The position numbers and the translations under genes were made by a program. 6,641 nt of DNA, from contig DPJP01000283.1 of the NCBI GenBank assembly GCA_003542955.1, positions 1 to 6,641 of the forward strand. Direction: 5' to 3'. Positions within the stretch are counted from its first letter, which is position 1. Each line of letters opens with the position of its first letter. This DNA is from Armatimonadota bacterium. GTDB taxonomy: Bacteria > Armatimonadota > Zipacnadia > Zipacnadales > UBA11051. The notes under the pieces are model-generated. The model was not told where the DNA came from. It was given only the letters and a program-made list of their open reading frames with translations, and searched no databases. Shown piece by piece: positions 1 through 6,619 of this stretch.

Positions 1-1694
1 TAGCGGCCGCCGGGGCCGAGGCCGGAGGGCGGCCAGTCGAAGAAGCCCGGGAAGATGCCGTAGGCCACACACCGCTTCATGAACAACTCCATCTGCTCGT
101 GACCGATGGTCTGCTCGTAGTTGCCCTTCAGCAGCGTCATGAAGGGCTTGTGATGGGTGATCGAGCGGATGTAGTTGAGGCTCTGCCGGGAGATGCGCAG
201 GCCGGTCTCCGCGCCGAGGACATCAAGCCAGGGGGCGATGAAGAAGCTGGAGCCCTCCGCTCCGTTCATCATCGTGATCTGGCCTTTGGGGCGAAGCTGC
301 TCCGCCGCGGCGCGGGCGAACTCGACCGAGGAGTAGAAGTTGTTGAGGAAGGGCTTCTGGGCCACCGGATCCCAGAGGCACGGCTGCAGGGCCGTCTTGA
401 AGTGGTCGGGGCGGTAGTTGATGCCGGCGGAGAGGCCGTCATAGTAGAAGCCGTCAAGTTCGCCGCCGCTCTTCTCCTTGATGTTGCGGGTCAGTTCGTC
501 GGCACGCTTGAGCGTCCAGGCGCCGCAGTCGAGATCGGGGTCGAGGTTGAACTGGGCGATGATGTGTCCGTAGACGGCGGTCTTGACGATATTGAGTTGG
601 CCCTCGGCAGTGTGGAGGCCGACCTTCTCGTACATCTTCTCGTCGCCGGTGGCCTTGCCGAAGGCCTCGACCATGGCCGCGAGCTGGCGGTCGAAGGGCG
701 GCAGCGGCTGCGTCTCGGGATCATAGTCGGGGATTCTGGCGAACTGGCCGGCGTGCGTGAGGTAGATGGTCGAGAGCACGCCGATCTTGTCGTCGTACTC
801 GGTCTCGGGCGCGCCCTCCTGCAGCGCGAAGTAGAACTCGTTCGCGTTGTCAATCTCGGAGAGCCTTGAGAAGGCCATCCACTGCCCCTGATCGCGGATG
901 AAGACCTCGAAAAACTGCGGGTAGGCGCGGTAGTAGCGGGCCAGGGCGCTGCGGTAGGCCCAGTGGGGGTCGCACGGATAGAGGTCAAAGATGAAATCAA
1001 CCTCATTGGGTTTGGCTGTGTCAGGAGATAGGGCGAAGTCGTAGACCACTTGCAGGCGCGAATTGGGGCCGTCATAGGCGGTGCGGAAGGTGCAGGGCCG
1101 GTCCATCGGCACCGACAGGCAGAGGCCCACGGGCCCGGTGAGCACGGTGAGGAAGTTGCGATTCGAGTAGCCCATGCGCAGGTCGGGCTGGTCCTTCCAC
1201 TCGGGCAGATCGGCCCATGCCCGCAGGGGTACGACATCCTCGAAGACTTTGCCGCGGCTGATGGCCTGCGAGGTCTGCATGTCCTGGTGCCACTGCCACC
1301 CATTGGCATCGAAGGGGAAGCTCAGCCGCAGCAGCATGCCACGGGCAGGGAGGTCCGCGCCCTTGACGCCGACGGAAAACTGCAGGCGGCCGTCGACAGG
1401 GACGATCTTGAGCGAGCCGGTGGTCTGAAGCTGAGCGAAGTCCATCGCGAGGCCGGTCTGCGCGTTGCCGGTCAGAACGGGGGCGACGAACTGCCCGTCT
1501 GCCACATCACACAGCTCGACGAGCGGGGCGGGAGTGACGCTGAGAGCGGCGCCACTCACGCGCATGGCGGTGACGTGGCCCTGCTGGTTGATGTCGATGG
1601 CGAGGGCGTCATCACCGATAGTGGCCGGGAGTGCGACGGCCGCAAGGCAGAGCAATCCCAGGAGAATGGTCGCGGCGCGGGCGATGGTGCACAT
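1..1694 (-). CDS. Secreted protein with probable TIM-barrel glycoside hydrolase-like domain (C-terminus beyond window)
   Basis: I read this frame by translating the minus strand. It is open from position 1694 to the window edge, giving 564 complete codons; the last two bases (TA) are an unfinished codon, so the C-terminus is not seen. The ATG at 1694 is chosen because GGAGGT lies six bases upstream. Residues 1-24 look like a Sec signal peptide: Arg6, then a hydrophobic run rich in Leu, Ala and Val, ending in LPA. Residues 30-240 are beta-rich, like the sandwich domains that precede catalytic barrels. From about 300 onward the pattern suggests a (beta/alpha)8 barrel. It has an ELDGFYYDG segment (Asp414, Asp419), a strand-like ITMMNG at 473-478, Asp491 and Glu496 in DVLGAE, and FFDWPPS (Asp553). 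Acidic residues at strand ends are usual in glycoside hydrolases, but I cannot name the family, substrate or catalytic pair. It is probably periplasmic or extracellular and belongs with the upstream lyase gene. The reading frame is much more certain than the function. Confidence 0.87.
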   Translation of the reverse strand, partial: MCTIARAATILLGLLCLAAVALPATIGDDALAIDINQQGHVTAMRVSGAALSVTPAPLVELCDVADGQFVAPVLTGNAQTGLAMDFAQLQTTGSLKIVPVDGRLQFSVGVKGADLPARGMLLRLSFPFDANGWQWHQDMQTSQAISRGKVFEDVVPLRAWADLPEWKDQPDLRMGYSNRNFLTVLTGPVGLCLSVPMDRPCTFRTAYDGPNSRLQVVYDFALSPDTAKPNEVDFIFDLYPCDPHWAYRSALARYYRAYPQFFEVFIRDQGQWMAFSRLSEIDNANEFYFALQEGAPETEYDDKIGVLSTIYLTHAGQFARIPDYDPETQPLPPFDRQLAAMVEAFGKATGDEKMYEKVGLHTAEGQLNIVKTAVYGHIIAQFNLDPDLDCGAWTLKRADELTRNIKEKSGGELDGFYYDGLSAGINYRPDHFKTALQPCLWDPVAQKPFLNNFYSSVEFARAAAEQLRPKGQITMMNGAEGSSFFIAPWLDVLGAETGLRISRQSLNYIRSITHHKPFMTLLKGNYEQTIGHEQMELFMKRCVAYGIFPGFFDWPPSGLGPGGR

Positions 1695-1898
1695 GAGCAT
1701 ACCTCCGACGAGCGGTTATTGCCTGTCGGGGGTAGCTTCGCGATGCGGTTGGCGGGGACCTGCGCGGAGCCGCGGGCGACTGGCGCCCGTTGCGCCATTC
1801 GCTGGGGCCAGAGCCCAACAAGGTCACGACGCAACGGGGCCCTGCCGCCGCGTCCGGGCCGTCACGAGAACGCCCTATGGTGGCCAGTCTCGGTCGCG
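1695..1898 (-). promoter_or_regulatory. 204-bp spacer with competing hairpins before the third gene
   Basis: No gene is supported here. In the mRNA sense (minus strand) three segments can pair in two exclusive ways. Segment 1838-1830 (CCCGTTGCG) is exactly complementary to 1794-1786 (CGCAACGGG), a 9-bp stem. Part of the latter also lies in CGGGCG (1789-1784), which pairs with CGCCCG (1778-1773), a 6-bp stem with a 5-base loop. The small stem GGGC/GCCC at 1816-1805 falls in the loop of the first structure. No run of T follows any hairpin, so an intrinsic terminator is not supported, and I see no clear -35/-10 pair. The spacer could be an untranslated operon spacer, an attenuator-like leader, or incidental GC-rich folding. 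Confidence 0.4.
1701..1706 (-). promoter_or_regulatory. Ribosome binding site of the third gene
   Basis: The minus strand reads GGAGGT here. It directly abuts an ATG at 1700, too close to serve it, and lies six bases before the in-frame ATG at 1694. This spacing decides the start in favour of 1694. Confidence 0.75.
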
Positions 1899-3866
1899 CT
1901 ACTTCTCGCCCTGCGCCTCATCCAGCGCGGCGTTGAGGGCATCACTGTACAGTCTGTTGTTCTCCGGGCTGTATGGCAGTGTCTTCGCCGCGCTGGCGGC
2001 GTATATCCATGCCCAGTCGTACGCGTCAAACAGCGTTCTGAACATCGGCTGGAAATCGGCGATGGTCTTGAGTTCCGGGTCATCACCGGCATTGTTCTTA
2101 ATCCACGAGGTCAGGATGGTGTGGTCATGATACGGTGAGATGGTCCCGGCGAGGAAGAAGTGATCCGGGAACTCCTGGAGCGCCCATGCGAGATTGGCGT
2201 CACGGGCGGTGATCTTCTGCCTGAGCGCGGCGACGTTGGGGTTGTAGTAGCCGACATCAACTTCCCCGCCGCAGAGATACTTGCAGGGCAGGCTATGCTC
2301 CTTCGCGTACTTGAGGAAGCCGAGGCTGACATGGCCGGGCACCGGGTGCACGGGGTCGGGGTAGCCTGCTACCGTCACGGGGCGGTCGAGACGCGAGAAG
2401 AGCGTCCAGACGATGCACTCGGGGTGCTCCTCCTCCACGATTTTCGCAAGGTCGGCGCCGATGGCCTCGCACTTCTGGATGGTCTCGCCGAGGCTCTCGC
2501 CGCGCTCGCGGGCGACATAGCCGACATCGTATGACTTGTAGTTGTTGTAGGCCTCCTTGTCCAGCACGATCCCGGGTGAACCCCACTGCTTTGCCGCCCT
2601 GACGGCGTTGCGCCAGAGCTTGAGCATGTCGGCCTTCGCGCCGGTCTCGTTGTCGAGGTCTATCACCGGGATGCGAGCGAAGTACTCGAGGTCCTTCGCG
2701 TGTGAGCTTGCGTGGCTTGTGCCGTCGGCCGGGGCGCCGATGATGCGGTTGATGAACACCCAGGGCCAGGGGTCGATTCTGAGTGTATCGCGGACAAGCT
2801 TCATCTGGGGCTGCAAATCCTCGAAGTCGGGCGGCGGATCGGTGTCATAGCCACTGCCGAAGCCGATTGCCACGCCGGCGTAGGCCGAATCGTTGAGGAC
2901 CTGGAGTTCCTCGACATCGGTTTCGAGTAGATGGTTGGTGTAGAAGCTGATCAGCGAGAGGTATGTCCGCTTGCCCGGTTGCATGCTGCAAAAGTAGCTG
3001 CTGTGGGTCTCACGCACCGCTCCGTCGCGGTCGACCAGCTCGATTGCGGCCAGGTGGCCGCCCGGAGGCAGCGCCCCTGCCTGCAGGTCGATCTCGATGC
3101 GGCGGGCGGCGACGCTCTCGGAATGCGTCAGTTGCTCGGTACCTGCGAGGTCGGTGACGCGCAGGCGTAGCTCGGCGCCTGCCGGGCTGCCCTCGAGGCT
3201 GACGGCTGCGGCGACCGTTTCCCCGCGTGGGCGAACCCGGCTGGAGACCGACCAGTCGGCGATGGCGGGCCACTTGCGCGTCCCGAGTTGCATGTCGTCG
3301 ATGTAGAAGGTGACCTTGTCGCCGTCGGCATACCAGCCCTCCGCGACGTAGAACGTGAAGCCGGTCACACGGGTGAAGTCCTTCTCGGCCGGGAGCGGCA
3401 CCGACATCAACTGCCACCTGTTGGGCTCGATGCCCGGCAGCGTGTACCAGTCAATCTCTCCCCCGCCCTCGATGCTCGGACCGCAGCGCAGGACGCGATC
3501 CCCCGGCAGCGGGTCATCGGTCTGCGTGTAAAGCCAGAACAGCACGCGGTCATACGCTGACCAATCCTGCGGCTCATCATAGACGCGACGGGCCATCGGC
3601 CAGCCCTTCGGGTACTGCTCGCCCTCGCGCGGCGTCCAGTTGACATGGATGATGAAGGCCAGTGACTGCTCGCCTTCCTTGACCATCTCCGTGCTGGTGG
3701 CGACGGCAGAGTCACGCTGTTGGAGGTCGGTGTTGGGGTCGCCCTTGACCCAGGGAGTTTGACCCTCGAAGCCATCCAGTGGCGTCAGGTCAAAGGCATC
3801 AAGATCGGCGCAGAAAGCGATGCCGAGGCCAAGCAGCATGCTGATCGCCACAGCTACCAGTCGCAT
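1899..3866 (-). CDS. Secreted multidomain protein: jelly-roll-like, Ig-like and probable TIM-barrel glycoside hydrolase-like domains
   Basis: This gene encodes 655 residues and ends at TAG (1901-1899). The ATG at 3866 is preferred over a GTG 57 bases upstream. It follows AAGGAAGGTGA with about seven bases of spacing and places a signal peptide (residues 1-20, ending AFCA) at the N-terminus. Residues 27-195 resemble a carbohydrate-binding jelly roll, closing with FYIDDMQLG, a common last strand in such modules. Residues 205-295 look like an Ig-like sandwich. Residues 298-630 look like a TIM barrel. They include GIVLDKEAY (Asp436, Glu438) and GGEVDVGYYN (Glu535, Asp537). The two acidic clusters are about 100 residues apart, as the acid/base and nucleophile often are in retaining glycoside hydrolases; this role is inferred. 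I do not recognise a named family. The gene lies 53 bp after the lyase gene with no terminator between, so the two are probably co-transcribed. A non-catalytic glycan-binding role is possible. Confidence 0.9.
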   Translation of the reverse strand: MRLVAVAISMLLGLGIAFCADLDAFDLTPLDGFEGQTPWVKGDPNTDLQQRDSAVATSTEMVKEGEQSLAFIIHVNWTPREGEQYPKGWPMARRVYDEPQDWSAYDRVLFWLYTQTDDPLPGDRVLRCGPSIEGGGEIDWYTLPGIEPNRWQLMSVPLPAEKDFTRVTGFTFYVAEGWYADGDKVTFYIDDMQLGTRKWPAIADWSVSSRVRPRGETVAAAVSLEGSPAGAELRLRVTDLAGTEQLTHSESVAARRIEIDLQAGALPPGGHLAAIELVDRDGAVRETHSSYFCSMQPGKRTYLSLISFYTNHLLETDVEELQVLNDSAYAGVAIGFGSGYDTDPPPDFEDLQPQMKLVRDTLRIDPWPWVFINRIIGAPADGTSHASSHAKDLEYFARIPVIDLDNETGAKADMLKLWRNAVRAAKQWGSPGIVLDKEAYNNYKSYDVGYVARERGESLGETIQKCEAIGADLAKIVEEEHPECIVWTLFSRLDRPVTVAGYPDPVHPVPGHVSLGFLKYAKEHSLPCKYLCGGEVDVGYYNPNVAALRQKITARDANLAWALQEFPDHFFLAGTISPYHDHTILTSWIKNNAGDDPELKTIADFQPMFRTLFDAYDWAWIYAASAAKTLPYSPENNRLYSDALNAALDEAQGEK

Positions 3867-3873
3867 GGATTGG

Positions 3874-3884
3874 TCACCTTCCTT
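3874..3884 (-). promoter_or_regulatory. Ribosome binding site of the second gene
   Basis: The minus strand reads AAGGAAGGTGA, which is the ideal AAGGAGGTGA with one extra A. It ends seven bases before the ATG at 3866. It supports this start over the GTG at 3923, which has no comparable site and would bury the signal peptide. Confidence 0.7.
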
Positions 3885-3919
3885 GATTTGTGGTGCGGAA
3901 TCGATGCAGTCCGCGCCCC

Positions 3920-6403
3920 TCACTGCACCTCCGCCTGTCCACTTGCCCAGTCAAATGTCACCGTATCATCGCCCACGGCAAACACCCACGCGTTCCCCTG
4001 CTCCTGCATCGTGACGACCGGGGCTTGTTCCCCCTTCGCGCACCATGTCAACGCGGAGGCATTGCGCCATTTCGATGCGTGGGTAGCTGCCGAAAGCGTG
4101 AACATGCTGAAGGGCGCTCCCGCTCGACCGCCACCCTCGACATCACCCGCGGCCGTTGTCACATCCTGCGGAGTGAGCCAGTCGACGCGCAGATCGGCCA
4201 GCTTCCCGTGGACGATCGCGCCGTTCTCGTGCTGAGTGGTATCGCTGTACTCCGGGTGCAGGCGCAACTGCAGCTCGGCCTCCCGCGCGGTCTCGATATC
4301 ATCGATGACGATCAGCACGTTGGGCTTGATGTAGAGCAGATGCCGGATGTAGCGCTTGAGCCCCGCTTCGGGGGAATAGGCCTCCGTGGCGTCGCCCGTG
4401 ATGTGATCCAGGCGGTCTGTCGACACCGCGCGCGTGACCCGTGGTCGCGCCTTCAGCCCCAGTATCTGGCCGCCCTGGAACCACATCTGCCCCTCCCCCA
4501 TCTGCCCGACTCCGTCGATGAGCAGCGTATTGTGGTGCCCGGTCCACTTGGCGCGGTAGCCGTCATCGCGGATGATCCATTCGCCGTTGCCGAATACGAC
4601 GAAGTGGTTGGCATCGGGGTGGACATGCCCGCCGCCGGGATCATAGCTGAACTGCTCGACCGCCTTGTGCCCGATGTAGGGACCACACTTGAACACCACC
4701 AGCGACTCATCGCCCGACCAGTCGGACCGCGCCGACACGATATCCATGTCATCGAAGTGCCTGAGCGTCGGCAGGCCGGCGGGTGGCGTGGGCTCAATCG
4801 ATGGGTCATACCAGAGCAGATTGAGCCATCGCGCGGAGGGGGAATCAACATTGGCCGCATCGATCTCACCGGCCAGCCACTGCGCGTGTCCGTCGCGGTA
4901 CTCCGAGGCGAGGCGACGCAGGAGGTACTCGGGGCCGTACCAGTTCCCGCGCGGGCAATCGGCGATGTCGACGATGCAGTTGCTCCGCGTCCAGGCGTTG
5001 CGCGGGAGCGCCAGGTAGTGGCGGTAGTATGCAGTGTTGCGCCACCAGTCATGGTCATACATATCGACATCCAGCAGCCCGCGGGCAAGCTCCATGAACT
5101 TGAGCATGTACTCGACGCCATAGTCCCAGTAGCCGACGCCCTCATGGCTGGCGCCATCCTCCCCGAGCGCCTCCATGGTCGTGGAGAACCTGTCCAGGCC
5201 GATACCGAGCCATGCCAGCGCCTGCGGGTGCTCATCATAGATCGCGGCGCCTGCGACCGACATGCCACAGACGTTGACCCATAGATGGTTCTGCAGGTAC
5301 GAGCGCTTCCACCACGCGCGTCCGCTTGCGGCATCGAACATCGCCCCGCCACGGCGCATGAGCGTCTCGCGGATACTCGCGCAGGCCTGTTCGCTGAGCG
5401 CGTCGTAACACCAGTCGTAGACTATGCCAAGCCCGAAGAGCTGGTGGCCGGCGGCGAGGTCGAGCCCGTCGGTGCCGCCCAGCCCCCAGGTCGGGTAGCG
5501 GCAGGAAGCCAGCGCCCAGTCCTGAGCTGATTGCGAATACTTCGCATCCTGCGTCAGCACATAGGCAAGCGCCAAGTACGGCATGCGGTTGCCGACCTCG
5601 CGCTGCCAGAGCTGCTCGGCGCCGCTGTGGCCGTCATCGTCGATGTAGGCAGGCGGGCCCTTCGCCACGGCGTTGTCGGCAATCTGCCGGGTCTCGGCCC
5701 AGAGGTCCGCATGGGTGGTCTGGATGGCCTCCCGGAGTTGCGCGATGCGTTCGGCATTCAGGTACACGCGTGGATGCACGCCCTGCGCCTGCTTGAGCGA
5801 ATCAGGCAGCGGGTCGAGGGTGTAGCGGTCGATGATGGAGAAGTGGTCGATCTGCTCGAGCTTCACATCATCGATGTAGAGATCGATCTGCATTGGGCGG
5901 TCGGCGCCCTTCTCGAGCGCAATCCAGCAGGCCACCACACCCTCGGGGGCGGAGAACTCACCCGCCAACTGCTGCCAGGCGCCGAGCTTTGAGACATCAT
6001 AGGGCTCAGTGTTGGCGCGTCCGAGCTGCTGCGCGCGGTCCTCGGCCACGAACTCGCACTTGAGGAAGGGCGGCTCGGTGGTCTGGCTCTTCTCGACGAG
6101 CTTGACCCACGCGGACAGCCGGTAGAGCTTGCCGGCAGTCATCGGGACCTCGCCCGACATGGCGTAGTTCCAGCCGGTGGCGATCGGGCCTGACACCCTG
6201 AGCGAGGCGGTGCTCTGCTCGGTCGCTTTCTGCTCGCTGGTGCGCTCGAGGGTGATGGTGTTCGCGCGGGGCCGCCAGCCGGTGTCCTCGGACTCGAAAT
6301 CCCAGATGACAGGCTGGGGCGCGTCGGCGGCCTGCGCGCCACAGCCGGCCGCGCACAGCGCGATGACGGCAATATTGATGACGAAGACGGCGATCTGCCG
6401 CAT
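3920..6403 (-). CDS. Heparinase II/III family polysaccharide lyase, probable lipoprotein with N-terminal carbohydrate-binding-like domain
   Basis: The protein has 827 residues and probably cleaves a uronic-acid-containing polysaccharide by beta-elimination. The start at 6403 follows GGAGGG at six bases. Residues 1-21 form a signal sequence ending AAGC, a plausible though imperfect lipobox with Cys21 as the lipid site. Residues 30-185 resemble a CBM4/9-type sandwich (WDFESEDTGW; LYIDDVKLEQ). Residues 205-540 fit the alpha/alpha toroid, with NHLW (Asn372, His373) and HEGVGYWDYG (Tyr425, Tyr428). Residues 550-820 are the C-terminal beta domain, with HVHPDANHF (His593, His595), RDDGY (Asp613) and HHNTLLIDG (His624). 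From memory, HepII and the alginate lyase Alg17c use a His about 55 residues before a catalytic Tyr and a His/Asp/His zinc site; His373-Tyr428 and His595-Asp613 match these spacings well. Substrates in this superfamily include heparin, alginate, chondroitin and other uronates, so specificity is not assigned. It is the first gene of the likely operon. The stop is TGA at 3922-3920. Confidence 0.92.
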   Translation of the reverse strand: MRQIAVFVINIAVIALCAAGCGAQAADAPQPVIWDFESEDTGWRPRANTITLERTSEQKATEQSTASLRVSGPIATGWNYAMSGEVPMTAGKLYRLSAWVKLVEKSQTTEPPFLKCEFVAEDRAQQLGRANTEPYDVSKLGAWQQLAGEFSAPEGVVACWIALEKGADRPMQIDLYIDDVKLEQIDHFSIIDRYTLDPLPDSLKQAQGVHPRVYLNAERIAQLREAIQTTHADLWAETRQIADNAVAKGPPAYIDDDGHSGAEQLWQREVGNRMPYLALAYVLTQDAKYSQSAQDWALASCRYPTWGLGGTDGLDLAAGHQLFGLGIVYDWCYDALSEQACASIRETLMRRGGAMFDAASGRAWWKRSYLQNHLWVNVCGMSVAGAAIYDEHPQALAWLGIGLDRFSTTMEALGEDGASHEGVGYWDYGVEYMLKFMELARGLLDVDMYDHDWWRNTAYYRHYLALPRNAWTRSNCIVDIADCPRGNWYGPEYLLRRLASEYRDGHAQWLAGEIDAANVDSPSARWLNLLWYDPSIEPTPPAGLPTLRHFDDMDIVSARSDWSGDESLVVFKCGPYIGHKAVEQFSYDPGGGHVHPDANHFVVFGNGEWIIRDDGYRAKWTGHHNTLLIDGVGQMGEGQMWFQGGQILGLKARPRVTRAVSTDRLDHITGDATEAYSPEAGLKRYIRHLLYIKPNVLIVIDDIETAREAELQLRLHPEYSDTTQHENGAIVHGKLADLRVDWLTPQDVTTAAGDVEGGGRAGAPFSMFTLSAATHASKWRNASALTWCAKGEQAPVVTMQEQGNAWVFAVGDDTVTFDWASGQAEVQ
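4532..4627 (-). other. Heparinase II/III metal-site segment (His593 to His624)
   Basis: This codes for HVHPDANHF, GEWIIRDDGY and HHNTLLIDG in order, the hallmark of the heparinase II/III C-terminal domain. His595, Asp613 and His623 or His624 are the likely zinc ligands, and His593 would face the substrate carboxylate. All key residues are present, so the enzyme looks intact. The assignment rests on remembered family motifs, not an alignment. Confidence 0.75.
5120..5290 (-). other. Putative catalytic segment of the lyase toroid (Asn372-His373 to Tyr428)
   Basis: It starts with NHLW and ends in EGVGYWDYG. In this superfamily an Asn/His pair and a Tyr on the toroid carry out proton abstraction and donation. 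The His373-Tyr428 gap is 55 residues and His373-Tyr425 is 52; the first fits the spacing I recall for HepII and Alg17c. Which tyrosine is catalytic is an inference. Confidence 0.55.
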
Positions 6404-6409
6404 GGGATA

Positions 6410-6415
6410 CCCTCC
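6410..6415 (-). promoter_or_regulatory. Ribosome binding site of the lyase gene
   Basis: The minus strand reads GGAGGG, six bases before the ATG at 6403. It fixes the start at 6403. The frame stays open upstream to 6586, but only by reading through repeat DNA. Confidence 0.75.
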
Positions 6416-6491
6416 ACCGCGTACTGGAACTGCCGTAGTCTGATTGGCCGTGGGGGCGTCCGGCACCTGTCTGCGAGAGCCGCGGATGACG

Positions 6492-6580
6492 AACGGCAAG
6501 AAACCGCGAAAGACGCGAAAGGACGCGAAAGGAACGGCAAAGGCCTGTGCAACCGCGAATGACGCGAATAGCGCGAATAG
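6492..6580. repeat. Intergenic array: two triplets of a GCGAA-containing unit with AACGGCAA repeats
   Basis: On the plus strand GCGAA recurs at 6506, 6515 and 6525, then at 6555, 6564 and 6573, with steps of 9 or 10 bases. Each triplet opens with AACCGCGAA (6502 and 6551, 49 bases apart). AACGGCAA occurs at 6492-6499 and 6533-6540. The units have drifted: the first triplet has GCGAAA and the second GCGAAT. Read on the minus strand the array gives a spurious Phe/Ala-rich peptide. Short arrays of this style recur between genes in many environmental bacterial genomes; their function is unknown to me. Confidence 0.75.
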
Positions 6581-6619
6581 AGGCAACAGCTGTGTCGAAG
6601 CCTCTTCCAGTCTACCGTT

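Noticed and set aside
99..869. 256-codon open frame on the plus strand
   Set aside because: It is antisense to the third gene, whose minus-strand frame is continuous for over 560 codons with signal peptide and barrel-like motifs. The Val/Leu/Gly/Glu-rich translation is typical of a shadow frame.
491..1309. 272-codon open frame on the minus strand
   Set aside because: It is out of frame with the third gene and gives a Ser/Arg/Pro/Thr-rich low-complexity translation, typical of a shifted frame of GC-rich coding DNA.
1698..1700. ATG at 1700 as start of the third gene
   Set aside because: It touches the GGAGGT with no spacer. The ATG at 1694 has normal spacing and loses only two residues.
1773..1789. 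Intrinsic terminator between the second and third genes
   Set aside because: The stem is GC-rich but only 6 bp, and no T run follows on the minus strand.
1050..2138. 362-codon open frame on the plus strand
   Set aside because: It spans the start of the third gene, the spacer and the end of the second gene, without a family signature. It is best explained as an antisense shadow.
3867..3923. GTG start at 3923 for the second gene, overlapping the lyase stop by four bases
   Set aside because: A GTGA overlap is attractive for translational coupling, but no ribosome binding site precedes it and it would put 19 polar residues ahead of the signal peptide. ATG at 3866 has a near-ideal site.
3890..5284. 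464-codon open frame on the plus strand
   Set aside because: It lies wholly opposite the heparinase-family gene, whose motifs are unmistakable. Its translation has no recognisable domain; high-GC coding sequence commonly leaves the opposite strand open.
6570..6600. Sigma-70-like promoter (TTCGAC and CTATTC on the minus strand)
   Set aside because: Both boxes are poor matches, the spacing is too short, and the second box falls inside the repeat array.
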